Part shown: positions 33,701-47,732 of the stretch, in pieces | Layout of the letters: the number at the start of each line of letters is the position of its first letter | How positions within the stretch are numbered: the first letter of the stretch is position 1 | Source of the DNA: Trogon surrucura | Lineage: Eukaryota; Chordata; Aves; Trogoniformes; Trogonidae | Direction of reading: 5' to 3' | Length of the DNA: 64,000 nt | Assembly (NCBI GenBank): GCA_020746105.1 | Contig: CM036619.1 | Location: 53,552,635-53,616,634 of the forward strand | Notes under the pieces: generated by a model | Databases searched by the model: none | What the model was told of the DNA's origin: nothing | Seen by the model: the letters and a program-made list of their open reading frames with translations, nothing else | Program-made: the position numbers and the translations under genes

Positions 33701-36520
33701 CCTTCTGCCCAGTGAGCTTTCCTATTGAAATTACATTGATCTGGTGATCACTTCTTACTCCATGTAAGGTCACATGCAGAGTCTTGTACTCCTTTTTCAG
33801 CCTGAGTTTTTCTTCTTCTGTAATGTTATCAATGACAGTGGTAATAAGCAAAAGATACTCAAACTCAGAAAGGTAGAGGATGAGAAGGAAGCAGGAGATT
33901 AAATCTTCCTATAATGTACAATTATTTCTGGAGAAAAAATCTAGGGTCATTATAAAACAAACAAGATCTCAAAACTGCAAAGTTTAAGGTTTCCAAATGG
34001 ACAAAGAGCACCTCTTAGAGAACGGAGAGGTTAAATGGCTAATGGCTAACAGCTGACAGGGAACTCCAGGAACCTGTGAGCATTTTAAGGAGCCAACAGG
34101 ACACAGGCAGGTGCTTCTGCCCCATGAGAGATGGATGTGAGAGGAGACACAGCTGAAGCACCAGGTCCATCAGTCCCCCTGACAGATGACTCCTCAGGCC
34201 ACTCCTGATGACATGCAGCCGTGAGTTTCCAATGCAGATGAGCTTTGCTCTGGTCCCTAGCCCAGCCATTTTCTTTTCTGGAAGAGAAGAAGGGGAGTGG
34301 GGGCTTTGCAGCCAAAATTGTTGCAAATGGTCTTTGAGGAGGCAATACCTCCAGTACAGCACAAAGAGAAATGGCATTTTTGGGGCAGTGACATCTAAGA
34401 GTAGCAGAGACCACAGGAGCAACAGCAAGTATATGTAGGCTATTAAAGGAACATCGTCAGATTAAGTATCATATATCTTAACAAATTGTTTTGCCTGTGT
34501 TATAAAGATATTATTAAAATCAAAAGAGTTTAAAGAACCTAATTTACTCCCCGCTGTCTAAAGTGTTTGCTCCCAGCTTGCACTATTAAGCTAGACTAGT
34601 CTGTTTCACATTTACAGATAGTTTCTGGTTGATCTTATTTTTGGAGTCTAATTCTATCTTCTTACAAATTGCAATAAAGCCCTGAGGCTTCCCAACAGGT
34701 CATGGCACTCTTGTGCACAGCACTATACAGATATAAGAAATAGCAACTCACCAGCAGAAACAGGATTTTATGGATGAAACAAAGGGGTAAGAAAGAAATT
34801 GGGACTGTAACAAGACAACAGTGGTAACAACAAATGTATTACATTGTATATTGCATATATACATATATATACACATATATACTATTTATCTCTTATGGTA
34901 TAGATATTAAAAACATCTGTTATCACAGCTAGCCTACTATTAGTTATAATCCCAGTCCACTGTTTTCTTCATTCAGCTGTCAGTCAAAAGACTCTACTAC
35001 CACCTGTTATCTTTGGTCTTAGAAAGTAGGAACACCAAGGAGAAGACTGCCTTGACTCAGGGGCTGCCCCTGTAAATAAGGTACTACTCCAAGGTAATAA
35101 ATAAGATGTATAAAAATGCTTTTCAACTTATACTGAATATAACTATTTATTTTGCTTCTCTTTTCAAAAGAATTTATGTCTTATTTTTACAAGACATAGA
35201 ATTGGACACTTAGTGTCCAAAAACTCTTCTGCAATTTTGAATCTGAGCTTTTCAGTAGTACCTACTGCATGAAAGAGTAAGCCAAGAAACAATTTCTTGA
35301 AATTAAGAGCAACAGACATAACTTCAAAAAAGAATAAAAAGCAACTACATACCGTCACAAGTTGCCTGTTTTCCTACAGCACCCACCAACTTCTCTCTCC
35401 AGATTCCAACCATCAGTGTTAACTAAAGAAGTTCCTCACCAGTGCTTCTTTGTTTCTCTGTCTTAGCAAATAGATTAGCTTGACAGAGAATGGATGAAGA
35501 GTTGACTAGTTTCCATTCACCAAAGGTTAGAAGAAAGACTGATGTTTCAGAAAACATACATTAGCTGAGTGTCTATGCTAACACTGTCACAGTACTGAAG
35601 CAATAACTAAGGTAGCAGGCAAGGCTGAGGGCTCAATGGCTATAAGGAGTAAAGAAGTGAGAAGTTCTTCAGCAGAACTCTGTTAAAAAATGAAGATAAA
35701 AGAAAACAGAGTGAGACAGAGGGCTTGGAAGAATTCACAGCTGTATAATTAATACAATTTTCTGCTTGCCACCTGTCAAATAGAAGATTTAACAATGTTA
35801 CTGTGAGGAGGATAGCTCGTTATGTGCATTGGTGCATGCAGTAACGGTACAGAAAAAAACTTCCGTGTGCCATATTACTAGGTTCAACAAGGTTAGCTAA
35901 AACTACAATGTCAAGAAATCATTTGGATTACACATGAAGTCCTTCCAATGTTGGGAAACACTAGGTACTAACAAAATATTTAGTTAGGAGCAAATATATT
36001 ACTGGCAATAGAAAAGTGAGCTTATTCACTTAGGCCAGTAGTGGTACATATGATTAGAGCAGGTTTGCTTGGCTAGGTCCACAAAGGCTGGCATAAAGTA
36101 AAAGTAATGATGATACAGTTGTTCTCACAAGCAGATGCTTAATAAACTATGCCACATAGATAGTTTCAATCTATACACAAGCGAGATTCAATAACTATTG
36201 TCAGCTATCAGTGTTTCAACTGCTATTAAAATTCACAGCATCCACGCTGTATGCAGGTGTAACCACCTATTATAACTTGTCAGAATATTTGGCTGGAAGA
36301 AAAAAAACTCCTAGAAGAAAATACCTGAACAATCCAATGCTGAAGCCACTTCACACTGAAGAGTTTTCAAATGCTTTTTCCTTTCCCAGCTTCACGTCCA
36401 TACGTTAGGAATGAATAAAACTCAGCAGTTGACCTTGTGTGGTAGATTAATCTTGGCTAAGGGCCAAATGCCCACTCAGTCACTCATTCACCACCCATCT
36501 CAGCAGGGCAGGGAGGCAAT
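30786..36520. other. Unique AT-rich DNA, no gene recognised
   Basis: 5.7 kb without a supportable gene. The overlapping minus frames at 34039-34428 (129 codons) and 34085-34414, opposite a plus frame, show no known domain. Simple sequence: a GT run at 33323-33335, a poly-A at 33528-33542, and a TATATA-rich patch at 34848-34882. Confidence 0.5.
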
Positions 36521-37050
36521 ATCACAGAATCACAGAATGTCGAGGGTTGGAAGATCATCTAGTCCAACCTCCCTGCCAGAGCAGGATCACCTACAATAGG
36601 TCACACAGGAAACTGTCCAGGTGGGTTTTGAATGTCTCCAGAGAAGAAGACTCCACAACCTCCCTGGGCAGCCTGTTACAGTGCTCTGTCACCCTTATAG
36701 GGAAAAAGTTTTTTCTAATATTTTTGTGGAACCTCCTATGTTCCAGCTTGTACCCATTGCTCCTTTTCCTGTCATTGGACATCACTGAAAAGAGCCTGGC
36801 ACCATCCTCCTGACATTCCCCCTTGACATATTTATAAACATTTATGAGTTCACCCCTCAGCCTCCTCTTCTCCAAGCTGAAGAGACCCAGCTCCTTCAGC
36901 CTTTCCTCACAAGGGAGATGTTCCACTCCCTTCATCATCTTTGTGGCTCTACACTGGACTCTCTCAAGCAGTTCCTTGTCTCTCTTGAACTGAGGGGCCC
37001 AGAACTGGACACAATATTCCAGATGTGGCTTCACCAGGGCAGAGTAAAGG
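36521..37050 (-). mobile_element. CR1 LINE 3' fragment, copy H
   Basis: It starts on the plus strand with ATCACAGAATCACAGAATG and a CR1 3' end of the same subtype as copies A and E (CCAGAGCAGGATCACC). The CR1 C-terminus follows in reverse in one open frame, up to [19 protein letters not shown] near 37050. It is 5'-truncated. Confidence 0.88.
36591..37050 (-). pseudogene. CR1 ORF2 C-terminal fragment (copy H), frame open
   Basis: About 153 codons of CR1 ORF2 after the RT motifs: [75 protein letters not shown]. The frame opens at 37106, but the first residues are flanking DNA. It has one conserved change, HCNRLP instead of HWNRLP. No catalytic domain remains. Confidence 0.75.
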
Positions 37051-40016
37051 ATGAGAAAATTTGGGAGCAGAGACAAGGAAATTGCGTAACAGTTACCAAC
37101 AAACATTAAAACACTAAACCAACATCATTCCTCCATGCTTTCCCAGACCCAGCTTCACTACTCTACTCCTAGTCCCTCTCCCCTATCAAGCAGCACAAGG
37201 GGATGGAGAATGGTCAGTCCACAGGTCAGTCACCTCTGCTTCTCCTTCCTTTTCACACCTTTTCCCTGCTCCGGTGTGGGCCGTCCGTGGTCTGCAGCTT
37301 CCTTCCGGAGACATCCACCTGCTCCAGCTTGAGGTCCTCCTTTGGCTTCAGTGTGCATACCTGCTCCACCATGGAAGAAGGGAAAGCTCCTGACTGGAAG
37401 ATAGATCCTAAAAGTCTAGAAGACCTTGGAGATGGGAGAAGATGACTAGAGATGAACATCAGGGGCTGCCCAAGGTCCTTTACCAGCGATGCCCAAGACT
37501 GGTAGCTGTGAGCAGTGGTACAATAAGAACCAACACAACTCTCTGTCCAACCTTCCTGGACCAGCAGCAACCTCTCTGTGACTATTGACCAAAAGTACCA
37601 ACCCCATTCACACTTCTTCCTTTTACTGGCACAGGCAACTCACTATCCAGTAATGATTTCAATCAGCTTTGGGTGACACATCAACAAGGATTTAGGAGAC
37701 ACGTGTATTTGAACTCATCCTTCACCTTTTTTTCAAGAGCACAGAGAGCATTTGCATTGTTTATTTCACATTCAAATTTTAAATATCACAGGTCCTACAG
37801 TGAGGATGAAAACGTTGCTGAAGTGGTGGGAATAAAAAAAAAGTATGAAAGAGGCAAGCAGATCTGCTAATATCTTTTTTAATGCACATAGATATGCAAG
37901 GCTGAATGCTGCTGACCTTAGCTCTAGAATCCAGACTACACAGACACAAACTAAGGCATCATGGCTGAATAGTTGGCAATTGCCAGGCCACGGAAAGCAA
38001 ATGAATCAGAAAGTTTCGCTCTGGCCTGTTGTTGCTGCTGCCGTGATGGATATGGGAAAAAAAGAAAAAGAAAGGATTAGTCAATTGCCGATCCCAGTAC
38101 TTATTCAGAGCAGGTTGGAAAACTACCTATTTTCATTTGAAAATGCAGATCATTCAAAAAATTGCTGGGGGGAAATCAACATCTACGGATTTAAAAGAAA
38201 AATAGGAGTACTAATAATTTTTAATGATTTTTATTTCACATTATAATTATCGCACTAAAATGTTCAGGTTTTACTTTCAAATTGAAATATCTCCTGTTTA
38301 TCAAATGGAATGTTTTCATTGACTGATTTGCAAAATACAATTCTGTTCCACTTCAAGAACAAGTCAGCTGTTTTCCACACAGCATGAATATTTTACCAAA
38401 CAAAAATATTCTTTATTCAAGAAAGAGGGAGAAACGCATTTTAAGAATTTGTCCTAAGTATCCTCCTGTGCTCCTCTTCTACTTTTCTAATTCTCAGTGC
38501 TCTTGCTAGTGTAAAATAATGGCAAATCTTCTCTGTTTTTTTTTTTTTTGGTCTGAATTGTTGTCAGAGCCTCTTTGCTTATTTCTAAGCTGGTATTCTA
38601 GTTTTGCGGTGGAGGAAGGGAGGATAGGACAAAATTTATAACAGCATTCTCTTTGGGGTGTTGTTCTCATAATGAACACAAATTGCTCTCATTTATCATC
38701 CTGTGATGTAATCATATAAAAGCCTTTCCCGTTCTCATCCCTATAAGGTAACTGTTTTGCTATATTGGATTATAATGACAGATGACAAAGTCTTTTGCAT
38801 GACTTCAACCATTACAAAATTCTGAAGGGATTGTTACTTATAATGCCACTAAGGCTTCCCGAGAGAGGTAGCCCACGCCAGAAGCTACGGTTAGAAGTAC
38901 TTGGTACACAAATAATTTCTAGACAATGTTGGCTCTTCGGGAAAATCAAACAAACAAGCAAACAAACAAACAAAAAAAAAAAAACCAGAAAAAAAAAATC
39001 CCAACAGTTGTCTTTAAGACAACCCAAAACACCACAGGGAGTAAGTTGTGGTTACATAGTAAATCCAAATGGGAAATAAATCAAGGGTTTCCACTTTTTG
39101 GGGTTGTTTTATTCAATAAACAAAATGCAGTTTGACTTTTCAATATACCAACACTCACAGGCTACAAGAAATGTGGAGTTATCTGCAGGATTCATTTGGT
39201 TTTTGTCTTTCAGAAGCTGAGAAATCCATTCCACTCACTTAGGGCTGCTGAAACCTGCAGAGCTCCAGAAAGAAGTGATAGAAGGAAAGGGTGTTCATCA
39301 ATGCAGAAAAACGTTTACCATTTCTCAGAAACAGACTGTGTTGCTATTTTGAGTTAGAAGACGAAGAAATTCCCTCCAGGGTTTCAGGAGAAAACTTTAC
39401 TATTTCACGTTTCCCCAGAGTATCCTAGCTATTTAAAATTTGTCGTTGACTATTTGTGAATAGGTAAGTACATAATTAATACAAATAGTGAACTTGGAAC
39501 ATTTAGTCTGTTGAGCACAAGATTTGCCACATAAATTCACCGCCCGTTTGGAAAATCAAGTACAACCCATTTGCATATACTGACAAGTATTTGGACAAGT
39601 CCTCAGGTCAACAAGGACCCCCAAAGAAGTTGAGGTCTGACTTTTTTTCTGTCTTCCACAAGTTTTTTGCTGGAGATTTCTGCTGAATTCCATGGACTTT
39701 TGCCTCTGTACACATCAACGTAAAAGAGATGACTCAGCTTTCTGATATCATTGTTTTCTTCATTTATATTCTTCTTTCTGTAAATGATGAAGTACACAAA
39801 CAACTAAGAGACTGTACTGTTTTCTTAATTAAAATGAATAGTGATAAATTTAAAATACACTTAATCTAAATGACATTGAAATGCATATTTCCCATTGAAA
39901 TATGTTGCAAAAAATACACATTTCTATTTTGTATTTAATTAAAGAATTTTGCTAACCTAATCAGCCTTGAATATACATTTGCTTCAGCTCTTTACAAGAT
40001 TAAAATAAAATGGTAA
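37051..40016. other. Unique AT-rich DNA, no gene recognised
   Basis: The 37845-38246 plus frame (133 codons) and the paired frames at 37203-37570 show no domain. A (CAAA)n run lies at 38947-38984, and poly-T is at 38538-38550. Confidence 0.5.
38947..38984. repeat. (CAAA)n simple repeat with poly-A end
   Basis: CAAA units (one interrupted by G) run into a stretch of about 13 A. Open frames rich in Lys/Asn/Gln on the plus strand and Phe/Leu/Val on the minus strand here come from this repeat. Confidence 0.85.
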
Positions 40017-40196
40017 CATAGAATCGTGGAATCATAGAACGGTTTGAGTTGGAAGCGACCCTAAAGATCATGTAGTTCCAAACCCCCCGTCATGGGCAGG
40101 GACACCTCTTTCCCACTAGACCAGGTTGCTCAAAGACCAATCCAATCTGGCCTTGAACACTTCCAGGGAGGAAGCATCCACACAATGCTGTTCTCT
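40017..40196 (-). mobile_element. CR1 LINE 3' fragment, copy I
   Basis: The plus strand starts CATAGAATCGTGGAATCATAG and continues with GTTGGAAGCGACCCTAAAG and GGGCAGGGACACCTCTTTCC, a CR1 3' end in reverse. It stops at about 40196. It consists almost entirely of 3' untranslated sequence and the last codons. Confidence 0.85.
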
Positions 40197-40780
40197 AGTT
40201 ATGATACTGGCCTAAAACCAGCGATCGGCTCTAACAAGTTCATTGAATTTCACGGTGAGAGAACTGTGAATTTTTTGTGTTGTCAGATGAGAAGTAGTTG
40301 ACACAAAGAAAACTGATCCCTTATCACCCGAGGAAGAAAACCTATATTCCGTATATTGTCCCTCCGAGTAAACACAACAGCAAAACTCTTGCTTATAACT
40401 CACATGCTGTTCTTTATTTATAAAAATGAATAAATAATTTTCTTCTCCTACAGTTTAAAGGCTCTGCTTTGTGAGATGCCAACCACTGAATCAAAGGAAA
40501 ATTGCTGTTCAAGTATCCCTTGTCCCATACTATTATGGCTTTTTTCTGTAGTGTTTTTAATGCTGTGGTAAGCAGCACATTCATGACACTAACAGCTGAA
40601 GACATTAGGAAATAGGGACAAGAGTACCACGGTATACCTTCTCGCTTGTTGATCTGCTGCTGCCAGTGAGAAAGTTTCATCTCCACATTACCTCAGTCCT
40701 TCACTTCATTAGTTGATATTGATAACATGTAATTGCTCAGTGGATATCACAGAGGAAAATCATAGCTACATAAAACTGTG
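40197..40780. other. Unique DNA, no gene recognised
   Basis: Nothing recognised. Short frames only (90 codons, 40414-40686 minus). Confidence 0.5.
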
Positions 40781-41190
40781 GCTCAGAGCAACTCTGAGAA
40801 GTCACCCAGTCCATCCTCTGCCCTAGTCCAAATCATCTACAGAAACCTCAGCAACCTGATGTCTAAATTTCTCCTTAAATCCTCTAACATGGAAATTTTC
40901 CGGTTCTGTAAAGCATTTTATTGTTTACCTTAAATATACTTAAATGAATGTAAAGTCTTATCAATGTCTAAACTGAATCACTATGGCTATAGTTTAAATT
41001 CAATACTGTAAAATGTTCCTTCTGTTAGCAGAGTCTCTTTATATATTTGAAAAGCATTACAATCTCCATCCAAGTCTTCTCTATAAATTAGTCAAGTTTA
41101 TTCAATCTTTTCAAGGAATTCATGTTTTCTAGATTTCCAGTTTCTCTCCTCAGGCTCTTTACTGCAGCTCCATGGTAAGTCCATGGAGCC
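40781..41190 (-). mobile_element. Possible ancient CR1/L3-type remnant
   Basis: The plus strand shows CACCCAGTCCATCCTCTGCCC, then CTCCTTAAATCCTCTAACATG, TTTATATATTTGAAAAGCATTACAATCTCC and TTTCTCTCCTCAGGCTCTTTAC. This order resembles the reverse of an old CR1-like 3' coding end, as copy B shows it, but it is too diverged for firm assignment by eye. Confidence 0.4.
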
Positions 41191-44100
41191 ACAATGGCAA
41201 CCTATTACAAACTGTCAACAAATATTTGTCATATGACAAAAGTACATCAAAAATCACTGTGGAAATACTATCTAGTCCAAATAATTCTTGCCCATAAGGG
41301 ACAGACACAGAGCCAACACAAAGGAGTATATGAAGCACATCATCAACATTAATTTTTAATTAATATTTACAAATGCACTTTGATGGCATATATTTAATTA
41401 GCTAGGAAGTAAAGGAGAGTTGGGATCCAGGAAGCATGTTTTTGGATGACTTTCCATTTTGGAGAATTCTTGATCTGCTAATTCCAGCTGTTGACACTGC
41501 CAGGTATTTGTCAGGGATCCCAGGTTGTTCTCAGCACTGTAAAGGACTCTCAGTGGGTATGAAGGAGTGGAAACAACTTAGACAGATACAGAATCCACAA
41601 ATGGGAGTTATCTGATAATTGAAATTATAACCCTTCAGTTTTTCAGGACACCAGATACCTGTGGTGGCGATGTCATGTTATTCACTTGAATCAGTGCACT
41701 TCTGTAAGAAATAAAAATGTGTTTCAGCTATTATTCAGTGTCCTAATATTTGGAATCCAAGGCATTTGAAATTCATGCATACATCCATCACTTTGATTTT
41801 GCTACTAGAGTTATGAAGGTACAAATGGACAAATTACCCTTATTCTTTGGCTGAAAACTCTGTATAACAAATTAGGCCCAAACTAGTATTTTTTTCTTAA
41901 AATACATCTACTTTTTCAACATCTGACTTTATGACTGTCATGTTTTTTTTCTAGTAAGTGATTTTCTGACCTTTCTGTAAAGTTTATCTTTTATCATAAG
42001 TAGTGTTTATGGTCAGTTTTATGATTACAACATCTTTATCATGACATGGAAGCAAATCATTGTCATTTTGTAGCACAAGTATGCAATATTGAAATTAACT
42101 GGAAGCTGACAAAATACGTGTTTTTACTCATCTCTCTACTGCCTGTACAAAGCTCATTTCAGGGGTTCTGGCCATCTTCCTTCATGTTGCTGGGAGAACG
42201 TGGAGGGATGGAGCCCCACAATCCACTCCTGTCAGACCACAGACTTTTTTGAGTTACAGCTCCCCTGGGATTTGCAGTGATACTGTTCACAATATTTGAC
42301 ACTAGCTCAGCCTTCACCTATTCTTTCAGTGTCAATTGCTATTCAGCCACCAGTCAGATCTGATGCAAAGCATAGTGCCGGTATCATACAGAAAAACCTT
42401 TCTTAAAACCTGATGCTGCTAGTGTGTTCTCCTTGGTAGCCTGGGAGATATCAGCAGGCAAATCCTTATGTCTGCTCAGGTCAGGTGTTCTCACCCCTTA
42501 CAGTTTTAATCCTTTTTATCTTCTTATCTCTCTGGAGAAGGTAAAAACAATCTGTATTGACCCCAGGCATGCAAAATTTCAAAATCTTATTAGCTACATT
42601 GTTTCAACACTTGGAGATTTTCGTTAATTACCCTTCTGTTCCTCTAGTGTCAGCAAGAAGTGTCCTTTGGGCTGCTCACAGCTTTGGTAGCTGACAGATC
42701 ATCAAAGATACGCTTATGAAGCTAATACCATAGTGTAATCCCAGCTTCCACACCACAAGTCACGTCTCAGTACTGCAGTTTTCAAATGCTCCATAATTCC
42801 AGTGCACTGTGACTACAACAACATCTTCAGTTTAAGAGAAAATACTTTCTATGATGATTTAGGTTTAATATTTTATATTTTTATTTTTATGATTCCTCAC
42901 CAATGCCTGATTTTCAGCTAGTCTTCTGAGCACCTTCGAATGTCATCTCCGGTTTCTTTCACTGGAACATTTCTTTGTACCTAGATCTGTTTTCACAGCT
43001 GCACCAGTGATGTGAGGTGGCAGTTCTGTTCAGGAAAGTCAGAACATCCTCATTGAGCAGTGGGAAGAGCAGGTGTTGTATGACTACCCACAACCCTTCA
43101 CCAATCAGAAGTAAAATTACCAGTTAGATAACCATATGATGGTGGAAGACAGAGCAAAATGTCTACAAAATTACTAGCCAGAGATTTTCACGACCACTCT
43201 CTTCAAAAACATTTTTCTTCGATATTGCCTGCGTGATTGCCTTGAATGAGTCACCTGAAGTCTTCATCCTACACTGTGCATTGTGCATCTCTACACACTG
43301 TTATATTTGATCAAGATGAAAATGAATACTGAATCTTTGAGGGGTTGTGTCCCAGTATCATACTCTAGTCAACAATTCTAATTATTTTGGAGACATTTTA
43401 AAACATCAGCTTTTTGTTATGCACAAGTATGGCTGGAAAAATAGATACATATGTGGCTTAAACTGCTAAGCAGAGCACATCAGGCATTTATTCAAATAGC
43501 AGTGGGCAACCACGTATAAATGGCGTTTTGTTAACAGAGGTGTTAGGGAGGACCTATTTATTGCCGGTGAGATTTGCTTTGATTTTTTGGGAGAAGCTTA
43601 AATCCAAAGACATGGCAGTGTAAAGTAGAAGATGTTAGTCTGGTATTAAGGAGGGTTTAGCACGCTCGGTTACCAGACTTAAGATGGTGCAGTAGTACCT
43701 GTGACCAAAAAGATAAATAAATGAAAGTCAGGATAATAACTTCCTAAACCCCATAGATCATGTTACAAGAGCACATTTGATTACACCTTAACTGAAGCTG
43801 CTGGGTGTCACCAGCTGGAAAGAAACTTTATCCACAAACACAACAAAGGGCTGGCCGGTCAGGATTTGTAGATATTCTTTCTTGCTTTGCTACAAACTCA
43901 TTTTGCAGTTTCATCCAAATCGTAGTTTGCAGCACTTTAGTAGATCTGATGCTTTGCAGAGGAGCTTTCACACTTCCTTCAACAAAGTATATAGAACATT
44001 GACCATCTTCCAAAGACAAACACTATAAAAAACCCAGATTTCAATATATGTGGTATAAAGTTTTATTCATGTGATAGAAACTGAGCCTAGATACTTAATA

Positions 44101-45949
44101 AAGATAAATCTGTTTTGATACATTATGTGAGGCTTTTGTAGTTCTGTTCTTCACTATGCTTAAACCAAGTTATGGAAATAGTCTGTTCTTAAAATGAAAG
44201 AATGCATGAGTATGACTTTCGAGGCTTCAATTAACTATATGCCAAAGGAATTCTTTTTAAAAAAAGTGTTTCTCAAGTGAATAAATACAATGAAAGTCCA
44301 AAATTATTCTGTAGTCTCAAGCAACTGCAGAAGAACAGTTATTGGTTGAACTAAATAAAGACTTTGAAAATGAGAAGATACATCTTTCCTCACTTCTTCT
44401 CAGAAAGTTCTTTAATTCTCAGCAATTCAAACAGCCACACCATTATCTCATTAAATCAGCAGTTTGGCCTTTCACACCATTGCATGTAATGTGTTCACTC
44501 TTCTCACTTAATGATGTGTTTCTAGGAAACAAGCAGCCAAATCAAACAAAAATGCTGAGAATTAAGGAAGAGCTACTGCCTCTTCAGGTCAGTCTCAGGA
44601 ACTTCAGTAAATCTGTATGCAATCAGACATTATTGCATTTCATACAGACAGACCTGAACTGTACTGGCTGGCAGGTGTAATGAACTCTTAGTAACGTGGT
44701 CACCTTAGTCTGAGGCCGCTCTGCCCATTGCCTCATGATGAGGCAGTCCAGACATGCCAGACATTACCTGAACTAGTGTAAAAACTAGTGTCAAACTGAA
44801 AGTTAATGAAAAATTGACCTCTCTCTGCAATCCCTCAACCAGAAAGAGGGAAAACTAATATACGGTGGCTACAATAATGAAAACGCAAATGCCGCTGTCC
44901 TAAAAAAAAAGCATTTTGGATGTAAGCAGTAATGACTGGAGGACAAGATCTACTTTGAGCAGATCCAGCAGCAGTTAAAGGTATAACAATACACAGATCA
45001 TGTGCGAGATCATCTGTCTCATCCTTAGGGCTGTGGAAAACCTCAGGTGTATATGTTGAAGGCTAGTATCTTCATGCACTTAGATCTAAAATTCTTCATC
45101 AGAAAGACACAATCCTGTTCGAGTTTTGAAAAGAGATTGGAGATGTGTGTGCCAAATATATGGACAGTTGCAAAAATTACATTTGCACAAGGTCATAGAT
45201 GGCTAAATACACACCTATATGCCTAAATAAATGTTGGTGTACTCACATTGAAGCAATGATCCTAACGAGCTGAAATTTGCCATTTTGATACCTGTGTAAT
45301 CCCAGGAGTTGACATCCCTTAAAAGCAGCAGCAGCTTCTTAATGCTTCTCTTCAGCTTTCTCTTGTCATATTATGTAGCATTAAGACATATGAAGACAAG
45401 CATTAAGACATATTAAGACATATGAAGACCTTCAAACATCAAAGGCAGTGGTAAAAAATGAAACCTGAATGTAATTAAAAGCAACATAAAAAAAAAAAAA
45501 AACATTTTTGCAAGCATTCTCATAGAAATTGATGTGGAATAATTACTTAGGATAATTTGAAAATTAAATTTATGTTAAATATATACATATCATAGTCCAC
45601 ACACTGGAAAAGGTATAAGATAGAGAAAGATTCCAGGATGGAGTGCAGTTGGTATGCAGAAAACTCCTTCCACAGAAGTTCCCTGGGAACCTTAGATATT
45701 GGTAACATTAAGAGAGCTTGTTGTGCTAACTCTAAGAGCAACCACACAGAGGATGGAATGGCGTGAAGATTCCGTGGTCAGTCTCTGTGTAAATAAGAGG
45801 AACTTGGAGTTACTGTAGAACTGATAAGCTGCATATTTGCTACCCTGGGCCAACAGCCTGTCATCTTTTGACAAAATGCCGTCCTTTTAGTGAACTATGC
45901 TCATTATAATCTAATTATAATACCAAAACACACCTGCATCCCAAAAGCT
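41191..45949. other. Unique AT-rich DNA, no gene recognised
   Basis: 4.8 kb of short unrelated frames (112 codons at most, 44342-44680 plus). The only repeat I see is the small tandem at 45378-45429, plus a poly-A run at 45489-45502. Confidence 0.5.
45378..45429. repeat. Short tandem of GCATTAAGACATATGAAGAC-type units
   Basis: GCATTAAGACATATGAAGAC at 45378-45397 is followed by GCATTAAGACATATTAAGAC and ATATGAAGACC. The 10-bp sub-unit ATTAAGACAT recurs three times. Probably a local slippage product. Confidence 0.7.
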
Positions 45950-45989
45950 ACCTACCTCCAAGGTGAAACCACCCCTCACTGAGTTTGCG

Positions 45990-46760
45990 CTCTGAATTTA
46001 TTTAGTCTATACCTTTAAAAGCGAAGTGAGGAAAATTTACACAAATCATGATAAAGGTATGTGTGATTAGAGTCACTCAAGCTCCACCTGAAAGGTAACA
46101 AACGATATAACCGTGACCCAAGAGAAGGAGGATATTAGGGAAGATACCACTACAGTCAGGGAAGATACTATCTATACCATCACAGACCACCTCTGACTTC
46201 TGGGATTAGTTGATGAGCTGAGCCTCTTTTCCTCTCCATAGGGATGCCTTCGGGTAAGATTTGAACACTCAGTCACACCAAGTGCTTCCCAGGACACTTA
46301 GAAAATTCTCTCCAGAGAATTGATTTATATTCTGACATATTTGTAGCCAGGCTGTGTTCTCTCTATCTTTACACATGTTTTACAGACAGTCACTATCACC
46401 GGCAATCCAAAAAAAATTTGTTTATCTGCTGCTTCAATAAACTATATTATTTCTTGATCTAACCCTGGGAGTTCTTAATTGAACGTCACCAGACCACATG
46501 AGTCTGTCTGTGAGAGTCCCTGTTGGCACTGGCACAATGAGTCTGGCTGTTAGAATTCTTGCCGAAAGCCACCACACTCACTAAGGCTGATTATGTGAGT
46601 CCAGGGGAGCCCCTAGATTGAAGATGCATTGCGTTATTAGTCTAAACTATCAACATTGAACTGGGCATCATTCTGAATCTAAGCCTAGCCACCCTCAGCC
46701 TCTCCAATATCCGAGGACAAGCTGGAACACAAGGGGGTTTAGTTTCTGCCAAACTGATTT
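45990..46760 (+). mobile_element. Weak candidate LTR of another family
   Basis: The block has the general look of a plus-strand LTR: a TATA-like CTATACC near 46171-46177, AATAAA at 46436-46441 followed by a T-rich run, then a U5-like stretch with a degenerate 39-bp tandem (ATGAGTCTG at 46498 and 46537). I could not define TG/CA ends or a target-site duplication, and the limits are guesses. Confidence 0.25.
46498..46575. repeat. Degenerate 39-bp tandem duplication
   Basis: ATGAGTCTGTCTGTGAGAGT at 46498 and ATGAGTCTGGCTGTTAGAAT at 46537 are similar and 39 bp apart. The second halves have diverged. Confidence 0.45.
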
Positions 46761-47732
46761 GCCCCTTTAACACAATAAATGATTAAGTGTGGAGGTGGAT
46801 TATCAAATCATCTGGTCTTGATTATATGAGTGGTTAATTGAGTCTGTTTAGGAAAAGCATGTGAGAATTAAAGCAAATACTGAATGTTCTCTCCTCTGAT
46901 ATGCTCCTACCCTTTGGCCATCAGAGCTTTAGGTTATTCTTAAACAATTGTTTGCATCCAGATCATCATGTTTAATAGACATCTTCAGAAAATTGTTCAC
47001 AGCTACTCAAAGTTGGCTTTTTTCCTCAGTGGCAGTAACTAATACATCCATCACTGCCTATGACAGTTCAGATTACTTTTTCCAGAGGCATTACTTCTTG
47101 ACTATTATGTTGGATTCTGGTCTTCATTTTCCTCAGCCAATTGCTACTGTAATATTCTCATGGGTTTACAAAAGAAAATCTCCCTTTCACTCATAGCTCT
47201 GCAAATACTAGTGATGGGGAGTCTACAAGCACAAAGATCTTTCAAGCAGAAAGAGATTTTGAAATAAGAGGTTTCAATAAATATGTTAGCTCTGCAGGTA
47301 AAGCAGATGTTAGAGACTGTATGACTGGCAAGTTGCAGTTCCTAGGCAGCAGTACACAAAACTTGAATTTTTCATAATTTGCCTGCAGGCTAAAAAATGA
47401 GACTGATAAATTATACAATTTGAAAAAACTATCATCTTTTTGCTGTTTTTCAGAAACATAGGTCTGGTTTTGAGATATTAAGTTCAGTGCGTGTGAGATA
47501 TCATGTGCAGTTGGCTTACTCAATATTCTGGAGATACTTTTTAAAAATGGTCCCAAGTAGCAGAAGAATACTTAAGAAGCAGGATTACCATCAGAACTTT
47601 TAGGACCACTACAGTCTTTTAGAAAAATCAGGCTAGGGAAATATTTTTCAGGCCTTGAGAAAAGTTGTTCTAAGATGACATCTTTATGAAAGAAGATTTT
47701 GAGAGCTAATTCTAAATTTTGTTACTTAGTTT
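46761..47732. other. Unique DNA, no gene recognised
   Basis: Two short frames (46948-47196 plus; 47242-47556 minus, 104 codons) without known domains. No repeat recognised up to the LTR 2 target-site duplication. Confidence 0.5.
47728..47732. repeat. Target-site duplication, left copy (AGTTT), of LTR 2
   Basis: Exact 5-bp match to 48765-48769, directly outside the LTR ends. Confidence 0.8.

Noticed and set aside
37845..38246. 133-codon plus-strand open frame
   Set aside because: No recognisable domain or homology and no splice or regulatory context. Lengths like this are expected by chance in AT-poor-stop stretches of a 64-kb window.
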